Shown one piece after another: positions 17,557 to 27,128 of a stretch of 64,000 nucleotides of DNA (positions within the stretch are counted from its first letter, which is position 1; every line of letters begins with the position of its first letter). The notes beneath the pieces were generated by a model that ran no database searches, was not told where the DNA came from, and was given only the letters and a program-made list of their open reading frames with translations. The position numbers and the translations under genes are program-made. Source of the stretch: DAIDKA01 sp036498905 (lineage in GTDB: Bacteria; Pseudomonadota; Gammaproteobacteria; Steroidobacterales; Steroidobacteraceae); the NCBI GenBank assembly GCA_036498905.1, contig DASYER010000144.1, positions 1 to 64,000 of the forward strand. The letters are read 5' to 3'.

Positions 17557-17874
17557 TCAGACGGTCGCGTCGGCCAGTACTGCCGAGACCTCACTGAGGT
17601 GCGCGATGGCGCTGATCTGCGCAGGAAGATTGGTGAACTTCACCTGACGGCCGTGCTGGTGAGCCCAGCGACGCCATTCGATCAGCACCGCGAGCCCGGC
17701 GCTGTCGGCATGTGCAACGGCCGAACAATCCACGATGATGGTCGCACTGCCGTCGCGCATGAAACAGGCGACGCCCGCCTCACACACGCGCCGCGCGGTC
17801 GCAAAGGTCAGTGCCGAATGGACCGAGACGCATCCCGGTGATGTGACGCTGACCGGCGGATCAAGCTCGCTCAC
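17557..17874 (-). CDS. mlaB: STAS-domain protein MlaB
   Basis: A 105-residue single STAS domain with VDCSAVAHADSAGLAVLIEW, which contains the DS.G motif of the family. MlaB binds MlaF and is needed for stability and activity of the inner-membrane MlaFEDB transporter. It begins with GTG five bases after the mlaC stop and is the last gene of the operon. Confidence 0.9.
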   Translation of the reverse strand: MSELDPPVSVTSPGCVSVHSALTFATARRVCEAGVACFMRDGSATIIVDCSAVAHADSAGLAVLIEWRRWAHQHGRQVKFTNLPAQISAIAHLSEVSAVLADATV

Positions 17875-17879
17875 CGCCG

Positions 17880-18557
17880 TTACTGCGCCGCCGGCAGTCC
17901 CGCCGGACGCGCGCCGGATTCCAGCCGGCTGATCACCGCCTCGAGACCCTTCTGGTCGATCTGGGCCGCAAAGTCATCGCGGAAGCTCTTCACGTAACTG
18001 ATGCCTTCGATCTTGACGTCCCAGGCCTTCCAGCCCTCGGGAGTCTTATGCAGCACGTAGATAACCGGCACGGTCGTGCCGTTGTCGCGGTTGATGGTGG
18101 TGCTGACGCTGGCCTGGTCTGCACCGGGATCGACGCGGCCGGGCTGGACCTTCAGCTTGTTGGCCGTGAAGTTGACCAGTGCATTGCCGTAGTTCTGCAG
18201 CATCGAGTCCTGGAAGGCCTTGATGAAGCGCGTGCGCTGATCCTCCGTGGCCGTGCGCCAATACTTGCCCAGCACCAGCTGCGCGGAGTAGCGCGTGTCG
18301 AAGTACGGCAGCAGGTACTTGTCAGCCAGCGCCCGCACGTTGTTTGGATTGTTGACGTACGCGGCGCGGTTGGCATCCAGTTCCTTGAGGATGCTGGATG
18401 CGACATCCTGAATCAGCTGGGTCGGATTCTGCGTATTGATGGCCGCGGGGGCGGCGGCGGGCGCGGCCGCCTGCAGCGTTGCCATGCCGCCCAGACCCGG
18501 CAGCACCAGCAGCCCGAGAGCGGCCAGCGTGGTCTTCAAACCGTGATTGGTTTTCAC
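17880..18557 (-). CDS. mlaC: Periplasmic phospholipid-binding protein MlaC
   Basis: A 225-residue exported protein with a signal peptide ending near residue 31. The YFDTRYSAQLVLGKYWR and WKAWDVKIEGISYVKSFRDDFA segments are characteristic of the Tol-Tol-Ttg2 (MlaC) family. It ferries phospholipid between MlaA and MlaD across the periplasm. The GTG start overlaps the mlaD stop by four bases (GTGA), indicating translational coupling. Confidence 0.94.
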   Translation of the reverse strand: MKTNHGLKTTLAALGLLVLPGLGGMATLQAAAPAAAPAAINTQNPTQLIQDVASSILKELDANRAAYVNNPNNVRALADKYLLPYFDTRYSAQLVLGKYWRTATEDQRTRFIKAFQDSMLQNYGNALVNFTANKLKVQPGRVDPGADQASVSTTINRDNGTTVPVIYVLHKTPEGWKAWDVKIEGISYVKSFRDDFAAQIDQKGLEAVISRLESGARPAGLPAAQ

Positions 18558-19096
18558 TTTGAGGTCCCCTTTTTCGGCGCCGAAGAGCCGCCATCGCCAC
18601 TGGGTGCACTGGAATCGCCGGCATCCGGTCCCTTGCTGGCCTGGCTCGAGAAGAATTTGTTGATCAGGTTCTCCAGAACCAGCGCCGACTGCGTCAGAGT
18701 GATTTGACTCCCCTCCTTCAGGAAGGTTTCCGAACCGCCCGCGCCGATACCCACGTACTTACCACCGAGCAGACCCTGCGTCTGAATGCTGGCATCACTG
18801 TCATCCGGAATCTTGCTGTACTGCGTATCAATACGCATCCTGACAATTGCCTTGTAAGTATTCCAGTCAATCTTGACGCTTTCGACCTCTCCGAGGTTGA
18901 CGCCGGCCATCGTGACCGGGGAACCCACCTTCAGATCGCCCACATTGTCGAATGCGGCGCTGATGTGGTATCCGGCCTTCGTGTGGGCGAGCTTCAGTCC
19001 GCTTGACGGCAGCTGCGTCGTCAGGAACAGCAGGGAGACAAAGCCCAGAATGACGAACAGTCCGGTGCCAATTTCGATTCCGCGATTCGGGCGCAT
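18554..19096 (-). CDS. mlaD: MCE-domain protein MlaD
   Basis: A 180-residue protein with one N-terminal membrane anchor (about 8-26) and an MCE domain beginning KAGYHISAAFDNVGDLKVGSPVTMAGV. It forms the hexameric periplasmic lipid-binding ring of the inner-membrane Mla complex. The C-terminus is a Ser/Gly/Asp-rich tail. It is the third gene of the operon, 35 bases after mlaE. Confidence 0.95.
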   Translation of the reverse strand: MRPNRGIEIGTGLFVILGFVSLLFLTTQLPSSGLKLAHTKAGYHISAAFDNVGDLKVGSPVTMAGVNLGEVESVKIDWNTYKAIVRMRIDTQYSKIPDDSDASIQTQGLLGGKYVGIGAGGSETFLKEGSQITLTQSALVLENLINKFFSSQASKGPDAGDSSAPSGDGGSSAPKKGTSK

Positions 19097-19131
19097 GTAA
19101 ATCCTCGATCAGTGCATCGCCGCGGCGACGT

Positions 19132-19899
19132 TCAGATGAACGCCGCAGTCAGCATGTAATCCAGTAACAGGATCAATACCGAAGAGGCCACGACGGTGCG
19201 GGTCGTTGCCAGGCCCACCCCTTCGGCGGTGGGTTCGGAGTGATAGCCCTCGTAGACGGCAATGAGGCTGCAGATGAAACCAAACACCACGCTCTTGACG
19301 ATGCCTTCCTTGACATCATGCAGGCTCACGGCACTTTGCATCTGGGACCAGAACGAACCATTGTCGACGCCGAGCATCTGCACGCCCACCAGGTGAGCGC
19401 CGAACAGGCCGACCACATCGTAGACCCCGGTCAGCAACGGCATCGAAATCAATCCGCCCAGAAAGCGCGGCGCGACCACGTAACGCAGCGGATCCACGGC
19501 CATCATCTGCATTGCCGTGAGCTGATCGGTGGCGCGCATCAGGCCGATTTCCGAGGTCAGCGCGGTGCCGGCGCGGCCGGCGAACAGCAGCGCCGTGAGC
19601 ACCGGACCGAGCTCCTTGAGCAGCGCGAGCGCCGCCGCGAAACCGAGCGCATCCTCGGATCCGAAGCGCTGCAGCAGATTGAACCCCAGCAGCGCCAGCA
19701 CCATCCCGGTGAACAGGCCCGAGAGCATGATGATCACCAGCGAGCGGCCGCCGGCGTTGTAGATCTGGTTGATGACCAGAGTCGGACGGGCAAGGACCCG
19801 CCCGCACTGCACGGCCATTTCGCCGAAAAAGATCGCGATCCGGCCGATGTGCGCCACGGAGCGCAGGATCATGCCGTCCCCCACGGCGGCCGCCGTCAT
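19132..19899 (-). CDS. mlaE: Lipid ABC transporter permease MlaE
   Basis: A 255-residue integral membrane protein with several hydrophobic segments and the MlaE-family stretch LKELGPVLTALLFAGRAGTA. It is the permease of the MlaFEDB complex. The ATG overlaps the mlaF stop (ATGA), so translation is coupled. Confidence 0.95.
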   Translation of the reverse strand: MTAAAVGDGMILRSVAHIGRIAIFFGEMAVQCGRVLARPTLVINQIYNAGGRSLVIIMLSGLFTGMVLALLGFNLLQRFGSEDALGFAAALALLKELGPVLTALLFAGRAGTALTSEIGLMRATDQLTAMQMMAVDPLRYVVAPRFLGGLISMPLLTGVYDVVGLFGAHLVGVQMLGVDNGSFWSQMQSAVSLHDVKEGIVKSVVFGFICSLIAVYEGYHSEPTAEGVGLATTRTVVASSVLILLLDYMLTAAFI

Positions 19900-20699
19900 G
19901 CGCCACCCAGGAATTGAGTGGTCAGATCGGGGGCCGGATAGTGAAACGGCGCGGGCCCGTCCGGATCGCCGCTCATGAACTGGCGCACGATCGGCGCCTG
20001 GCTGGCGGCAAGTTCCTTGGGCGTCCCGCCCGCGACGATGGCGCCCCCCGCCATGAGATAGCTGCGATGGGCAATGCTCGACAGTTCGTTCACGTCGTGG
20101 GAAACGATGATGCTGGTGATACCCAGCGCCTGATTCAACTGTTGGATCAGTCGCAGGATGACGCCCAGTGCAATCGGATCGAGGCCGACGAAGGGTTCAT
20201 CGTAGATCAGCAGTTCCGGGTCCATCACCACGGCCCGGGCCAGTGCCACCCGGCGCGCCATTCCGCCCGACAGCTCTTCTGGCATCAGTTCGGTCGCGCC
20301 ACGCAGGCCCACCGCGTTGAGCTTGGTGAGGACCAGGTCACGGATCAGGGCCTCCGGCAGGTCGGTGTGTTCGCGCAGCGGGAATGCCACGTTCTCGAAC
20401 ACATCCAGGTCGCTCAGCAGCGCGCTGTCCTGAAACAGCATGCCCGTGCGCTTGCGCATGGCGAACACCTGTCGCGTGTTCAGGTCGGCGACGTTCTCAC
20501 CAAAGACCATGACTTCGCCGCGGTCGGCATAGATCTGCGCCGTGATCAGCCGCAGCAGCGTCGTCTTGCCGGTGCCGCTGGGCCCCATGACGGCCGTGAT
20601 CTGCCCCTTCACCGCCTGCAATGACAGGCCCGAGAATATGGTCCGGCCGCGCACTGCGTAGTGCGCGTCGCGAACGTCCACGATGATTTCGTCTGTCAC
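19896..20699 (-). CDS. mlaF: Lipid ABC transporter ATP-binding protein MlaF
   Basis: A 267-residue ABC ATPase with Walker A GPSGTGKT (39-46), signature LSGGM (143-147) and Walker B LLIYDEPF. The C-terminal tail (about 240-267) is typical of MlaF and contacts the neighbouring subunit. It powers lipid movement through MlaE and is the first gene of the mla operon, starting with GTG. Confidence 0.95.
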   Translation of the reverse strand: MTDEIIVDVRDAHYAVRGRTIFSGLSLQAVKGQITAVMGPSGTGKTTLLRLITAQIYADRGEVMVFGENVADLNTRQVFAMRKRTGMLFQDSALLSDLDVFENVAFPLREHTDLPEALIRDLVLTKLNAVGLRGATELMPEELSGGMARRVALARAVVMDPELLIYDEPFVGLDPIALGVILRLIQQLNQALGITSIIVSHDVNELSSIAHRSYLMAGGAIVAGGTPKELAASQAPIVRQFMSGDPDGPAPFHYPAPDLTTQFLGGA

Positions 20700-20714
20700 G
20701 TGTTTGAAAGTGCC

Positions 20715-21737
20715 TCAGGCGGCCTTGTTTTCCATGTCTGCAGTGTAGCGCCCGGTGGCGGCAAGGCCATTCAGCCGCGCCCGCTTCAGATATTCCTTTT
20801 GTCCGACGGCGTATCCGGCCGCGGTGCCACCCCAGCCCTTGAGCGCTGCGTCCTGCAGGGCACGGCCATAGCTGAACGTGAGCGCCCAGGGCAACCCGCT
20901 GATCTGATTCATGAGCGAGAGGTGCAGGGTCGCTTCCTGCGAGGCCTGTCCGCCGGACAGGAACGCGATGCCGGGGACTGCGGCCGGAACATGGCGCTTC
21001 AGACAACGCACGGTCGCCTGCGCGACCTGCTCCGCAGGCGCCTGGTTGGCGGCCTTCTTGCCCGAAATCACCATATTTGGCTTGAGAATCATGCCTTCGA
21101 GATAAACGCGCTGCTTGTGCAGCTGATCAAATACCACCTGCAGTGTCTCATTCGTGACCGCTTCACAACGTTCAATCGAATGATCGCCATCCATGAGCAC
21201 TTCAGGTTCGACAATCGGAACGATCTGCTGTTCCTGACACAGCGCCGCATAACGGGCCAGTGCCTGGGCATTGGCCTCGATGGCAAACGCGCTTGGAATG
21301 TCCTTGCCGATGTCGATCACCGCGCGCCACTTGGCGAAGCGCGCACCGAGCTTGTAGTACTCCTGCAGCCGCTCGCGCAGGCCATCGAGCCCTTCGGTGA
21401 TGGTCTCGCCGGGAAAGCCGGCAAAGGGCTTAGCGCCCATGTCGACCTTGATGCCGGGGAACACGCCGATGCGGGTCAGATACTCCGCAAAGTTCACCCC
21501 CGTGGAGGTCTTCTGGCGGATGGTCTCGTCATACAGGATGACTCCGCTCACCCACTCCTGTGCCCCAGGAGCGCTCAGGAGCATGTCGCGGTAGGTGCGA
21601 CGATGTTCCTCTGTTGAGTCCAGTTTGATGCCGTCGAAGCGCTTCTTGATGGTGCTCGAGCTTTCATCGGCAGCGAGCAGACCCTTGCCCTTCACGACCA
21701 TGCCACGGGCAACTTTTTCCAGATCGCTGAGATTCAT
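20715..21737 (-). CDS. Class I fructose-bisphosphate aldolase
   Basis: A 340-residue Schiff-base aldolase of the eukaryotic-like class I type, which cleaves fructose 1,6-bisphosphate. Start MNLSDLEKVARGMV is chosen because the upstream 39 open codons are not family-like. Recognisable elements are GKGLLAADESS, WRAVIDIG, VPIVEPEVL, the Schiff-base lysine in GMILKPNMV, and LSGGQASQEAT. This metal-independent type has a patchy distribution in gammaproteobacteria. It lies 15 bases upstream of mlaF on the same strand, but a functional link is not apparent. Confidence 0.93.
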   Translation of the reverse strand: MNLSDLEKVARGMVVKGKGLLAADESSSTIKKRFDGIKLDSTEEHRRTYRDMLLSAPGAQEWVSGVILYDETIRQKTSTGVNFAEYLTRIGVFPGIKVDMGAKPFAGFPGETITEGLDGLRERLQEYYKLGARFAKWRAVIDIGKDIPSAFAIEANAQALARYAALCQEQQIVPIVEPEVLMDGDHSIERCEAVTNETLQVVFDQLHKQRVYLEGMILKPNMVISGKKAANQAPAEQVAQATVRCLKRHVPAAVPGIAFLSGGQASQEATLHLSLMNQISGLPWALTFSYGRALQDAALKGWGGTAAGYAVGQKEYLKRARLNGLAATGRYTADMENKAA

Positions 21738-21857
21738 TGTCGCGTACCCCCTAGGTACTTTTCGAGGAGCCAGATTCGGCTGCGCAGAATACCAAATCGG
21801 CATGACACGCTGCGCCGCAGCGCCCGCGCGGCAATCGTGCCTGCCGCAGTGCAACGA

Positions 21858-21896
21858 TTGAATTGGAGCCGAAACAGTACTAAAATAGTCCTACTT
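21858..21896 (+). promoter_or_regulatory. SUF operon promoter overlapped by IscR-type operator
   Basis: TTGAAT (21858-21863) is separated by 17 bases from TAAAAT (21881-21886), a good sigma70 promoter. The -10 lies inside ACTAAAATAGTC (21879-21890), which fits the core ACTRWWWYAGTC of type 1 IscR sites at all twelve positions; the outer flanks match less well. An Rrf2 regulator is the first gene downstream, so autorepression by its cluster-loaded form is the natural reading. Confidence 0.7.
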
Positions 21897-21928
21897 ATTA
21901 CGAGCCCGCATACGGTACCCGAAAATCC

Positions 21929-22393
21929 ATGTTACGCATCAGCAAGTTGACCGACTATGCGACGGTGGTCCTCGCCGCCCTGGCCGAGCAGCCCGACCAG
22001 TTGCGGACGGCTGCGGCTCTGGCTGGGCGTACCCGCATTGCCGCTCCGACGGTGAGCAAGCTGCTCAAGCAGATGCATCGGGCGGGCCTGCTGACCTCGA
22101 CGCGCGGATTGCACGGAGGCTATCAGCTCGCCCGCTCTCCGGCTCAGATCACCGTCGCGGCCATTCTCGATGCCCTGGAGGGTCCCATCGCCGTTACCGA
22201 CTGCTCGGGCGGCCATGGGCAGTGCGGTATCGAACACAACTGCCGCGTCGCGCCGGTGTGGCAGCGCCTGAACGTTGCCATCCGCCGCGCCTTGAGTGAT
22301 GTGACGCTCGCCGAGCTGGCCGGCCTGGATACCGTTCAGCCCCGATTGCCCGTTCTCGAACATGAAATCAAATTTGCAGCGCGCCATGACTGA
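21929..22393 (+). CDS. Rrf2-family iron-sulfur regulator of the SUF operon
   Basis: A 154-residue winged-helix transcription factor. The DNA-binding region (about 1-65) has KLTDYATVVLAALAEQ and TRGLHGGYQLAR. Three cysteines at 92, 99 and 105 correspond to the IscR cluster ligands, so it probably binds an Fe-S cluster and senses cluster demand. It matches the SUF-specific Rrf2 group rather than IscR of isc operons. The stop overlaps the sufB start by eight bases. Confidence 0.9.
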   Translation: MLRISKLTDYATVVLAALAEQPDQLRTAAALAGRTRIAAPTVSKLLKQMHRAGLLTSTRGLHGGYQLARSPAQITVAAILDALEGPIAVTDCSGGHGQCGIEHNCRVAPVWQRLNVAIRRALSDVTLAELAGLDTVQPRLPVLEHEIKFAARHD

Positions 22394-23834
22394 GACGACT
22401 ACCGATCTGGAAGAGTTGGTCGGCCGCCAGTACCAACACGGCTTCGTCACGGACATCGAGTCCGAGACCGTGCCCCCGGGTCTGGATGAAGATGTGGTGC
22501 GGCTGATCTCGCAGAAGAAGGGTGAGCCGGAGTTCCTGCTGCAATGGCGCCTGAAGGCCCTGCGGCACTGGTTTACCCTGCGCGAGCCGCACTGGGCACA
22601 TGCCAAATATCCGGCCATCGACTATCAGTCGATTTCGTACTACTCAGCCCCGAAGGCCAGAACCGACGGCCCGAAGAGCCTGGAGGAAGTCGACCCGAAG
22701 CTGTTGGAGACCTACGCCAAACTCGGCGTACCGCTGCACGAGCGGGCGCGGCTGGCCGGCGTCGCGGTGGATGCGGTATTCGACAGCGTCTCGGTGGCCA
22801 CGACCTTCAAGGAACGCCTGTCGGCTGCGGGTGTCATCTTCTGTTCCTTCTCGGAGGCCGTCCGCAAACACCCCGCGCTCATCGAGCAATACCTCGGGAG
22901 TGTCGTGCCGGTCGCGGACAACTTCTACGCTGCACTGAATTCGGCCGTGTTCTCCGACGGCTCCTTTGTCTACATACCGAAGGGCGTGCGCTGCCCGATG
23001 GAGCTGTCCACGTACTTCCGCATCAACGCGGCCAATACCGGGCAGTTCGAGCGCACCTTGATCATCGCGGATGTGGATTCGCACGTGAGCTACCTGGAAG
23101 GGTGCACGGCCCCGATGCGCGATGAAAACCAGCTGCACGCCGCGGTCGTGGAACTGGTGGCGCTCGACAATGCCTTCATCAAGTACTCAACCGTACAGAA
23201 CTGGTACCCCGGTGATGAGAATGGGCTGGGTGGGATCTACAATTTCGTGACCAAGCGCGGCGAGTGCCGCGGGCGCAATTCGCATATTTCCTGGACCCAG
23301 GTGGAGACCGGTTCGGCGATCACCTGGAAATACCCCAGCTGCGTGCTACGCGGCGACGGTTCGATCGGGGAGTTCTACTCGGTCGCGACCGTCAACAACT
23401 ATCAGCAGGCCGACACCGGTACCAAGATGATCCACATCGGCAAGGACACGCGCAGCACGATCGTGTCCAAGGGCATCTCGGCCGGGCATGGCCAGAACTC
23501 CTACCGGGGCCTGGTGAAAATCCTGCCCAGCGCCACAGGCGCGCGCAATTTCACCCAGTGCGATTCGCTGCTGATGGGTGGCACCTGTGGCGCGCACACC
23601 TTTCCCTACGTGGAGGTCAAGAATCCGACTGCCACGGTGGAACACGAGGCCAGCACCTCCAAGATCAGCGAAGACCAGTTGTTCTACTGCCAGCAGCGCG
23701 GCGTAGCCACCGAGGATGCGGTGAACATGATCGTCAGCGGCTTCTGCAAATCCGTCTTCAAGGAGCTGCCGATGGAATTTGCCGTCGAGGCCCAGAACCT
23801 GCTCGCCGTCAGCCTCGAAGGCGCCGTCGGCTGA
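22386..23834 (+). CDS. sufB: Fe-S cluster assembly scaffold SufB
   Basis: A 482-residue protein of the SufBCD scaffold, starting MTETTTDLEELVGRQYQHGF within the end of the regulator gene. It contains the family segments VYIPKGVRCPMELSTYFRIN and GTCGAHTFPYVEVKNPTA with conserved cysteines. SufB receives sulfur and, with SufC and SufD, builds clusters for transfer to apoproteins. It is the first structural gene of the operon. Confidence 0.96.
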   Translation: MTETTTDLEELVGRQYQHGFVTDIESETVPPGLDEDVVRLISQKKGEPEFLLQWRLKALRHWFTLREPHWAHAKYPAIDYQSISYYSAPKARTDGPKSLEEVDPKLLETYAKLGVPLHERARLAGVAVDAVFDSVSVATTFKERLSAAGVIFCSFSEAVRKHPALIEQYLGSVVPVADNFYAALNSAVFSDGSFVYIPKGVRCPMELSTYFRINAANTGQFERTLIIADVDSHVSYLEGCTAPMRDENQLHAAVVELVALDNAFIKYSTVQNWYPGDENGLGGIYNFVTKRGECRGRNSHISWTQVETGSAITWKYPSCVLRGDGSIGEFYSVATVNNYQQADTGTKMIHIGKDTRSTIVSKGISAGHGQNSYRGLVKILPSATGARNFTQCDSLLMGGTCGAHTFPYVEVKNPTATVEHEASTSKISEDQLFYCQQRGVATEDAVNMIVSGFCKSVFKELPMEFAVEAQNLLAVSLEGAVG

Positions 23835-23866
23835 AGCGCTAAAGTCATTTTTCGGACAAGTTCATC

Positions 23867-24616
23867 ATGTTAATAGTTGAAGATCTGCACGTCTCGGTAG
23901 GCAACACCCCCGTGCTCAAGGGCCTCACGCTCACGGTTCCGACCGGCGAGGTGCACGCCATCATGGGTCCGAACGGGTCGGGCAAGAGCACTCTGTCTTA
24001 TGTGCTTGCCGGCCGCCCGGGCTACACGGTAACGGCAGGCTCGGTGACCTACGATGGCCAGGATCTGCTGGCGCTCGCGCCTGAGGAGCGTGCACGCAGC
24101 GGCGTGTTTCTCGGGTTCCAGTACCCGGTTGAAATCCCCGGGGTGAACAATGTCTATCTGCTCAAGGCGGCCCTCAACGCACAGCGCAAACAGCGTGGCC
24201 TGCAGGAGGTGGACGCCTTCGAGTTCCTGGGTGTGGTGCGCGAGAAAATGAAACTCATGCAGATGCCCGAGGCGTTCCTGTCGCGCGGCGTCAATGAAGG
24301 CTTCTCCGGTGGAGAGAAGAAGCGCAATGAGATCCTGCAGATGCTGGTGCTCGAACCGCGTCTGGTCATTTTGGATGAGACCGATTCGGGCCTCGACATC
24401 GATGCTCTGAAGGTTGTCGCGACCGGGGTCAACAGCCTGCGCGGCACCGAGCGCTCCTTCGTGCTGGTGACCCATTACCAGCGGCTGCTGGATCACATCG
24501 TTCCCGACAAGGTGCATGTGCTGGCGGGCGGCCGCATCCTGCGCAGCGGCGATCACACCCTGGCCCACGAACTGGAACGACGCGGCTACGACTGGGTGAT
24601 CAGCGAGGCGGCATGA
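23867..24616 (+). CDS. sufC: Fe-S cluster assembly ATPase SufC
   Basis: A 249-residue cytosolic ABC-type ATPase. Walker A is GPNGSGKS (34-41), the signature is FSGGEKKR (about 146-153), and Walker B is LVILDETDSGLD. It drives conformational change of the SufBCD complex. The stop overlaps the sufD start (ATGA). Confidence 0.96.
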   Translation: MLIVEDLHVSVGNTPVLKGLTLTVPTGEVHAIMGPNGSGKSTLSYVLAGRPGYTVTAGSVTYDGQDLLALAPEERARSGVFLGFQYPVEIPGVNNVYLLKAALNAQRKQRGLQEVDAFEFLGVVREKMKLMQMPEAFLSRGVNEGFSGGEKKRNEILQMLVLEPRLVILDETDSGLDIDALKVVATGVNSLRGTERSFVLVTHYQRLLDHIVPDKVHVLAGGRILRSGDHTLAHELERRGYDWVISEAA

Positions 24617-25878
24617 GCAGCCCCCTTCTCACCCGCATCGCGGCCGAACACGCCGCGGCGCTTGCCTTGCAGCCGCTCGCAGGCACCCGCCTCACGCAGC
24701 GGCGCAAGGCACTGCAGGGACTGCTTGAGCGCGGCCTGCCGACGGTGCGCGATGAAAACTGGCGCTATGCCAACCTGCGCATTCTCGAGAACGCGGATTT
24801 CACGCCCGGCACTGCCGTCGCGGGCACCGAGGCCATCGAGCTGCCGGCAGCCATCGAGGGTTTCACGCGCTTGGTCTTCATCGACGGCCGGTTTGCACCA
24901 CAGCTCTCGGCACCTCTCGGCGCCGTCGCGGCGGCCACGGTGACGCGCCTGCAGGGCGAACTGCCGACCGATGCGCAGCCCTTCGCGTTGCTGAATGAGG
25001 CCTTTGCCGAGGACGGCGCCGATATCCAGGTCGCGGCCAACGCGGCCACGGTCGATGTCGAAGTTGTTTTCTACAGCGCCGCGCCCACGGCCGTCTATCC
25101 GCGCCTGAATGTTCACTTGAGCTCCAATGCGCGACTGCGCCTGATCGAGCGGCATATCGGCCGGGTGAAGACGGCCCAGTTCATCAATTCGGTCGTGCGT
25201 ATCGAACTTGGCGCGGGCGCTTCCTTGAATCATTACCGGCTGCAGGAGAGCGGTGCTGCGACCTCATGGACGGACACGCTACGCGCAACCCTCCACCGTG
25301 ACGCCAGCTACCACCTGCACCTGCTGCAGCTCGGGGCACTGGCCGCCCGCTCGACGGCAAATATCGAGTTGGCCGGCACCGCGGCTCGCACCACCATCGA
25401 TACCGTCGCGCTTGCGGACGGCCGGCAGGTCCACGACACCATGATTGTCGTCGACCACCAGGCCACCCATACCCGCACCGAGGAGAACTTCCGCGGCATC
25501 GCCGGCGGGCGCTCGCGCATCGGTTTCAATGGTCTGATCATCGTGCGTGACAGTGCCCAGCACGCCGATTCGGCGCAGTCCCTGAAGGGCCTGATCGCCG
25601 GCAGTGAAGCTGAAATCGACTTACGGCCGCAGCTGGAGATCAATACCGATGAAGTGCGCTGCAGCCACGGCGCCACCACCGGCAAGCTGGATGACACCAT
25701 GCTGTTCTATCTGCTCAGCCGCGGCATTACCCCCGAGGTCGCCCAACGCCTGCTGAAGTGGGCATTCATTACCGATGTGGTCGCGAAGATCGATGTCCCG
25801 GCACTGCGCACCCACGTGCAGCGCAGTCTCGCCAGCCACATGCAGGACGCGCAGAGCCTTGAGGAGCTGTTGTCATGA
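24613..25878 (+). CDS. sufD: Fe-S cluster assembly protein SufD
   Basis: A 421-residue SufB paralogue. The N-terminal VRDENWRYANLRI and the C-terminal beta-helix region with AGGRSRIGFNGLIIV and CSHGATTGKLDDTMLFYLLSRG identify it. It pairs with SufB and SufC and is linked to iron acquisition for the nascent cluster. It overlaps both neighbours by four bases, a sign of tight translational coupling. Confidence 0.95.
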   Translation: MSSPLLTRIAAEHAAALALQPLAGTRLTQRRKALQGLLERGLPTVRDENWRYANLRILENADFTPGTAVAGTEAIELPAAIEGFTRLVFIDGRFAPQLSAPLGAVAAATVTRLQGELPTDAQPFALLNEAFAEDGADIQVAANAATVDVEVVFYSAAPTAVYPRLNVHLSSNARLRLIERHIGRVKTAQFINSVVRIELGAGASLNHYRLQESGAATSWTDTLRATLHRDASYHLHLLQLGALAARSTANIELAGTAARTTIDTVALADGRQVHDTMIVVDHQATHTRTEENFRGIAGGRSRIGFNGLIIVRDSAQHADSAQSLKGLIAGSEAEIDLRPQLEINTDEVRCSHGATTGKLDDTMLFYLLSRGITPEVAQRLLKWAFITDVVAKIDVPALRTHVQRSLASHMQDAQSLEELLS

Positions 25879-27128
25879 GCGCCACACCCCTGCGGGCCGC
25901 CGCGCGCGCCGCATACGATGTCGAACGCGTGCGCCGCGACTTCCCGATTCTCAACCGCACCGTCCACGGCAAGCCGTTGGTTTATCTGGACAGTGCCGCC
26001 TCCGCCCAGCGCCCGCTGGCTGTGATCCGTGCCGTCGATGACTACGAGACGCGCTCTCATGCCAATGTACATCGCGGCGTGCACGCACTGAGCCAGGAGG
26101 CCACCGCCGCCTTTGAAGGCGCACGCGAGCGCGTGCGCCGCTTCCTCAATGCGCGCTCGGTGCGCGAAATCATCTTCACCCGCGGCACCACCGAGGCGAT
26201 CAACCTGGTCGCAAACTCATGGGGTCGCGGGCGGCTCGGGCCCGGCGATGAAATCCTCATCACGGCGCTGGAGCACCACGCCAATATCGTGCCCTGGCAG
26301 ATGCTGCGCGATGCCACCGGCTGCTCCCTCGTGGTCGCGCCCATCGACAGGTCCGGAGAGCTCATCATGGATGAGTTCCACCGCCTGCTGAGCCCGCGAA
26401 CCCGCATCGTGGCCGTCGCGCATGTCTCGAATGCGCTGGGAACCATACTGCCTGTCGCAGAAATCATTGCGGCCGCCCACGCACGCCACGTACCGGTGCT
26501 GGTGGACGGCGCGCAGGCCATTGCCCATACCCGGGTTGATGTCCAGGCGCTCGGCGCCGACTTCTACGCCTTTTCGGGTCACAAACTGTACGGCCCGACC
26601 GGCATCGGCGTGCTCTACGGCCGCGAGGAGCTGCTTGCCGAGATGCCGCCCTGGCAGGGGGGCGGCGACATGATCCTGAATGTGACCTTCGAGCGCACCA
26701 CGTACAACGTGCTGCCCTACAAGTTCGAGGCCGGCACGCCGAACATGTCCGGGGCGGTGGGCCTGGGGGCCGCCATCGACTATGTCGAAACTCTGGGTGT
26801 GGAGAATATCGCCGCCCATGAGCACGCGCTGCTCGAGGCTGCCACGGCGCAGCTGAACGAGATTCCGGGCCTGACCCTGATCGGCACCGCCGCACACAAG
26901 GCCGCGGTGGTGTCCTTTGTAATGCAGCGTATCCATCCCCATGATCTGGGGACCATCCTCGATGCCGAAGGGGTCGCGGTCAGGACCGGTCATCATTGCG
27001 CCCAGCCGGTGATGGACTTCTTTTGCATACCGGCGACGGCACGGGCTTCGTTCGCCTGTTACAACACGCTGGCAGAAGTGCATCAGCTTGCCGCGGCATT
27101 GCGGCACGCGCAGGAGGTTTTTGGCTGA
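25875..27128 (+). CDS. sufS: Cysteine desulfurase SufS
   Basis: A 417-residue pyridoxal-phosphate enzyme that removes sulfur from cysteine. The PLP lysine is Lys237 in FSGHKLYG, and the catalytic Cys375 lies in RTGHHCAQP. This is the group II arrangement, which needs a sulfur acceptor; the next gene encodes SufU. It overlaps sufD by four bases. Confidence 0.96.
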   Translation: MSATPLRAAARAAYDVERVRRDFPILNRTVHGKPLVYLDSAASAQRPLAVIRAVDDYETRSHANVHRGVHALSQEATAAFEGARERVRRFLNARSVREIIFTRGTTEAINLVANSWGRGRLGPGDEILITALEHHANIVPWQMLRDATGCSLVVAPIDRSGELIMDEFHRLLSPRTRIVAVAHVSNALGTILPVAEIIAAAHARHVPVLVDGAQAIAHTRVDVQALGADFYAFSGHKLYGPTGIGVLYGREELLAEMPPWQGGGDMILNVTFERTTYNVLPYKFEAGTPNMSGAVGLGAAIDYVETLGVENIAAHEHALLEAATAQLNEIPGLTLIGTAAHKAAVVSFVMQRIHPHDLGTILDAEGVAVRTGHHCAQPVMDFFCIPATARASFACYNTLAEVHQLAAALRHAQEVFG

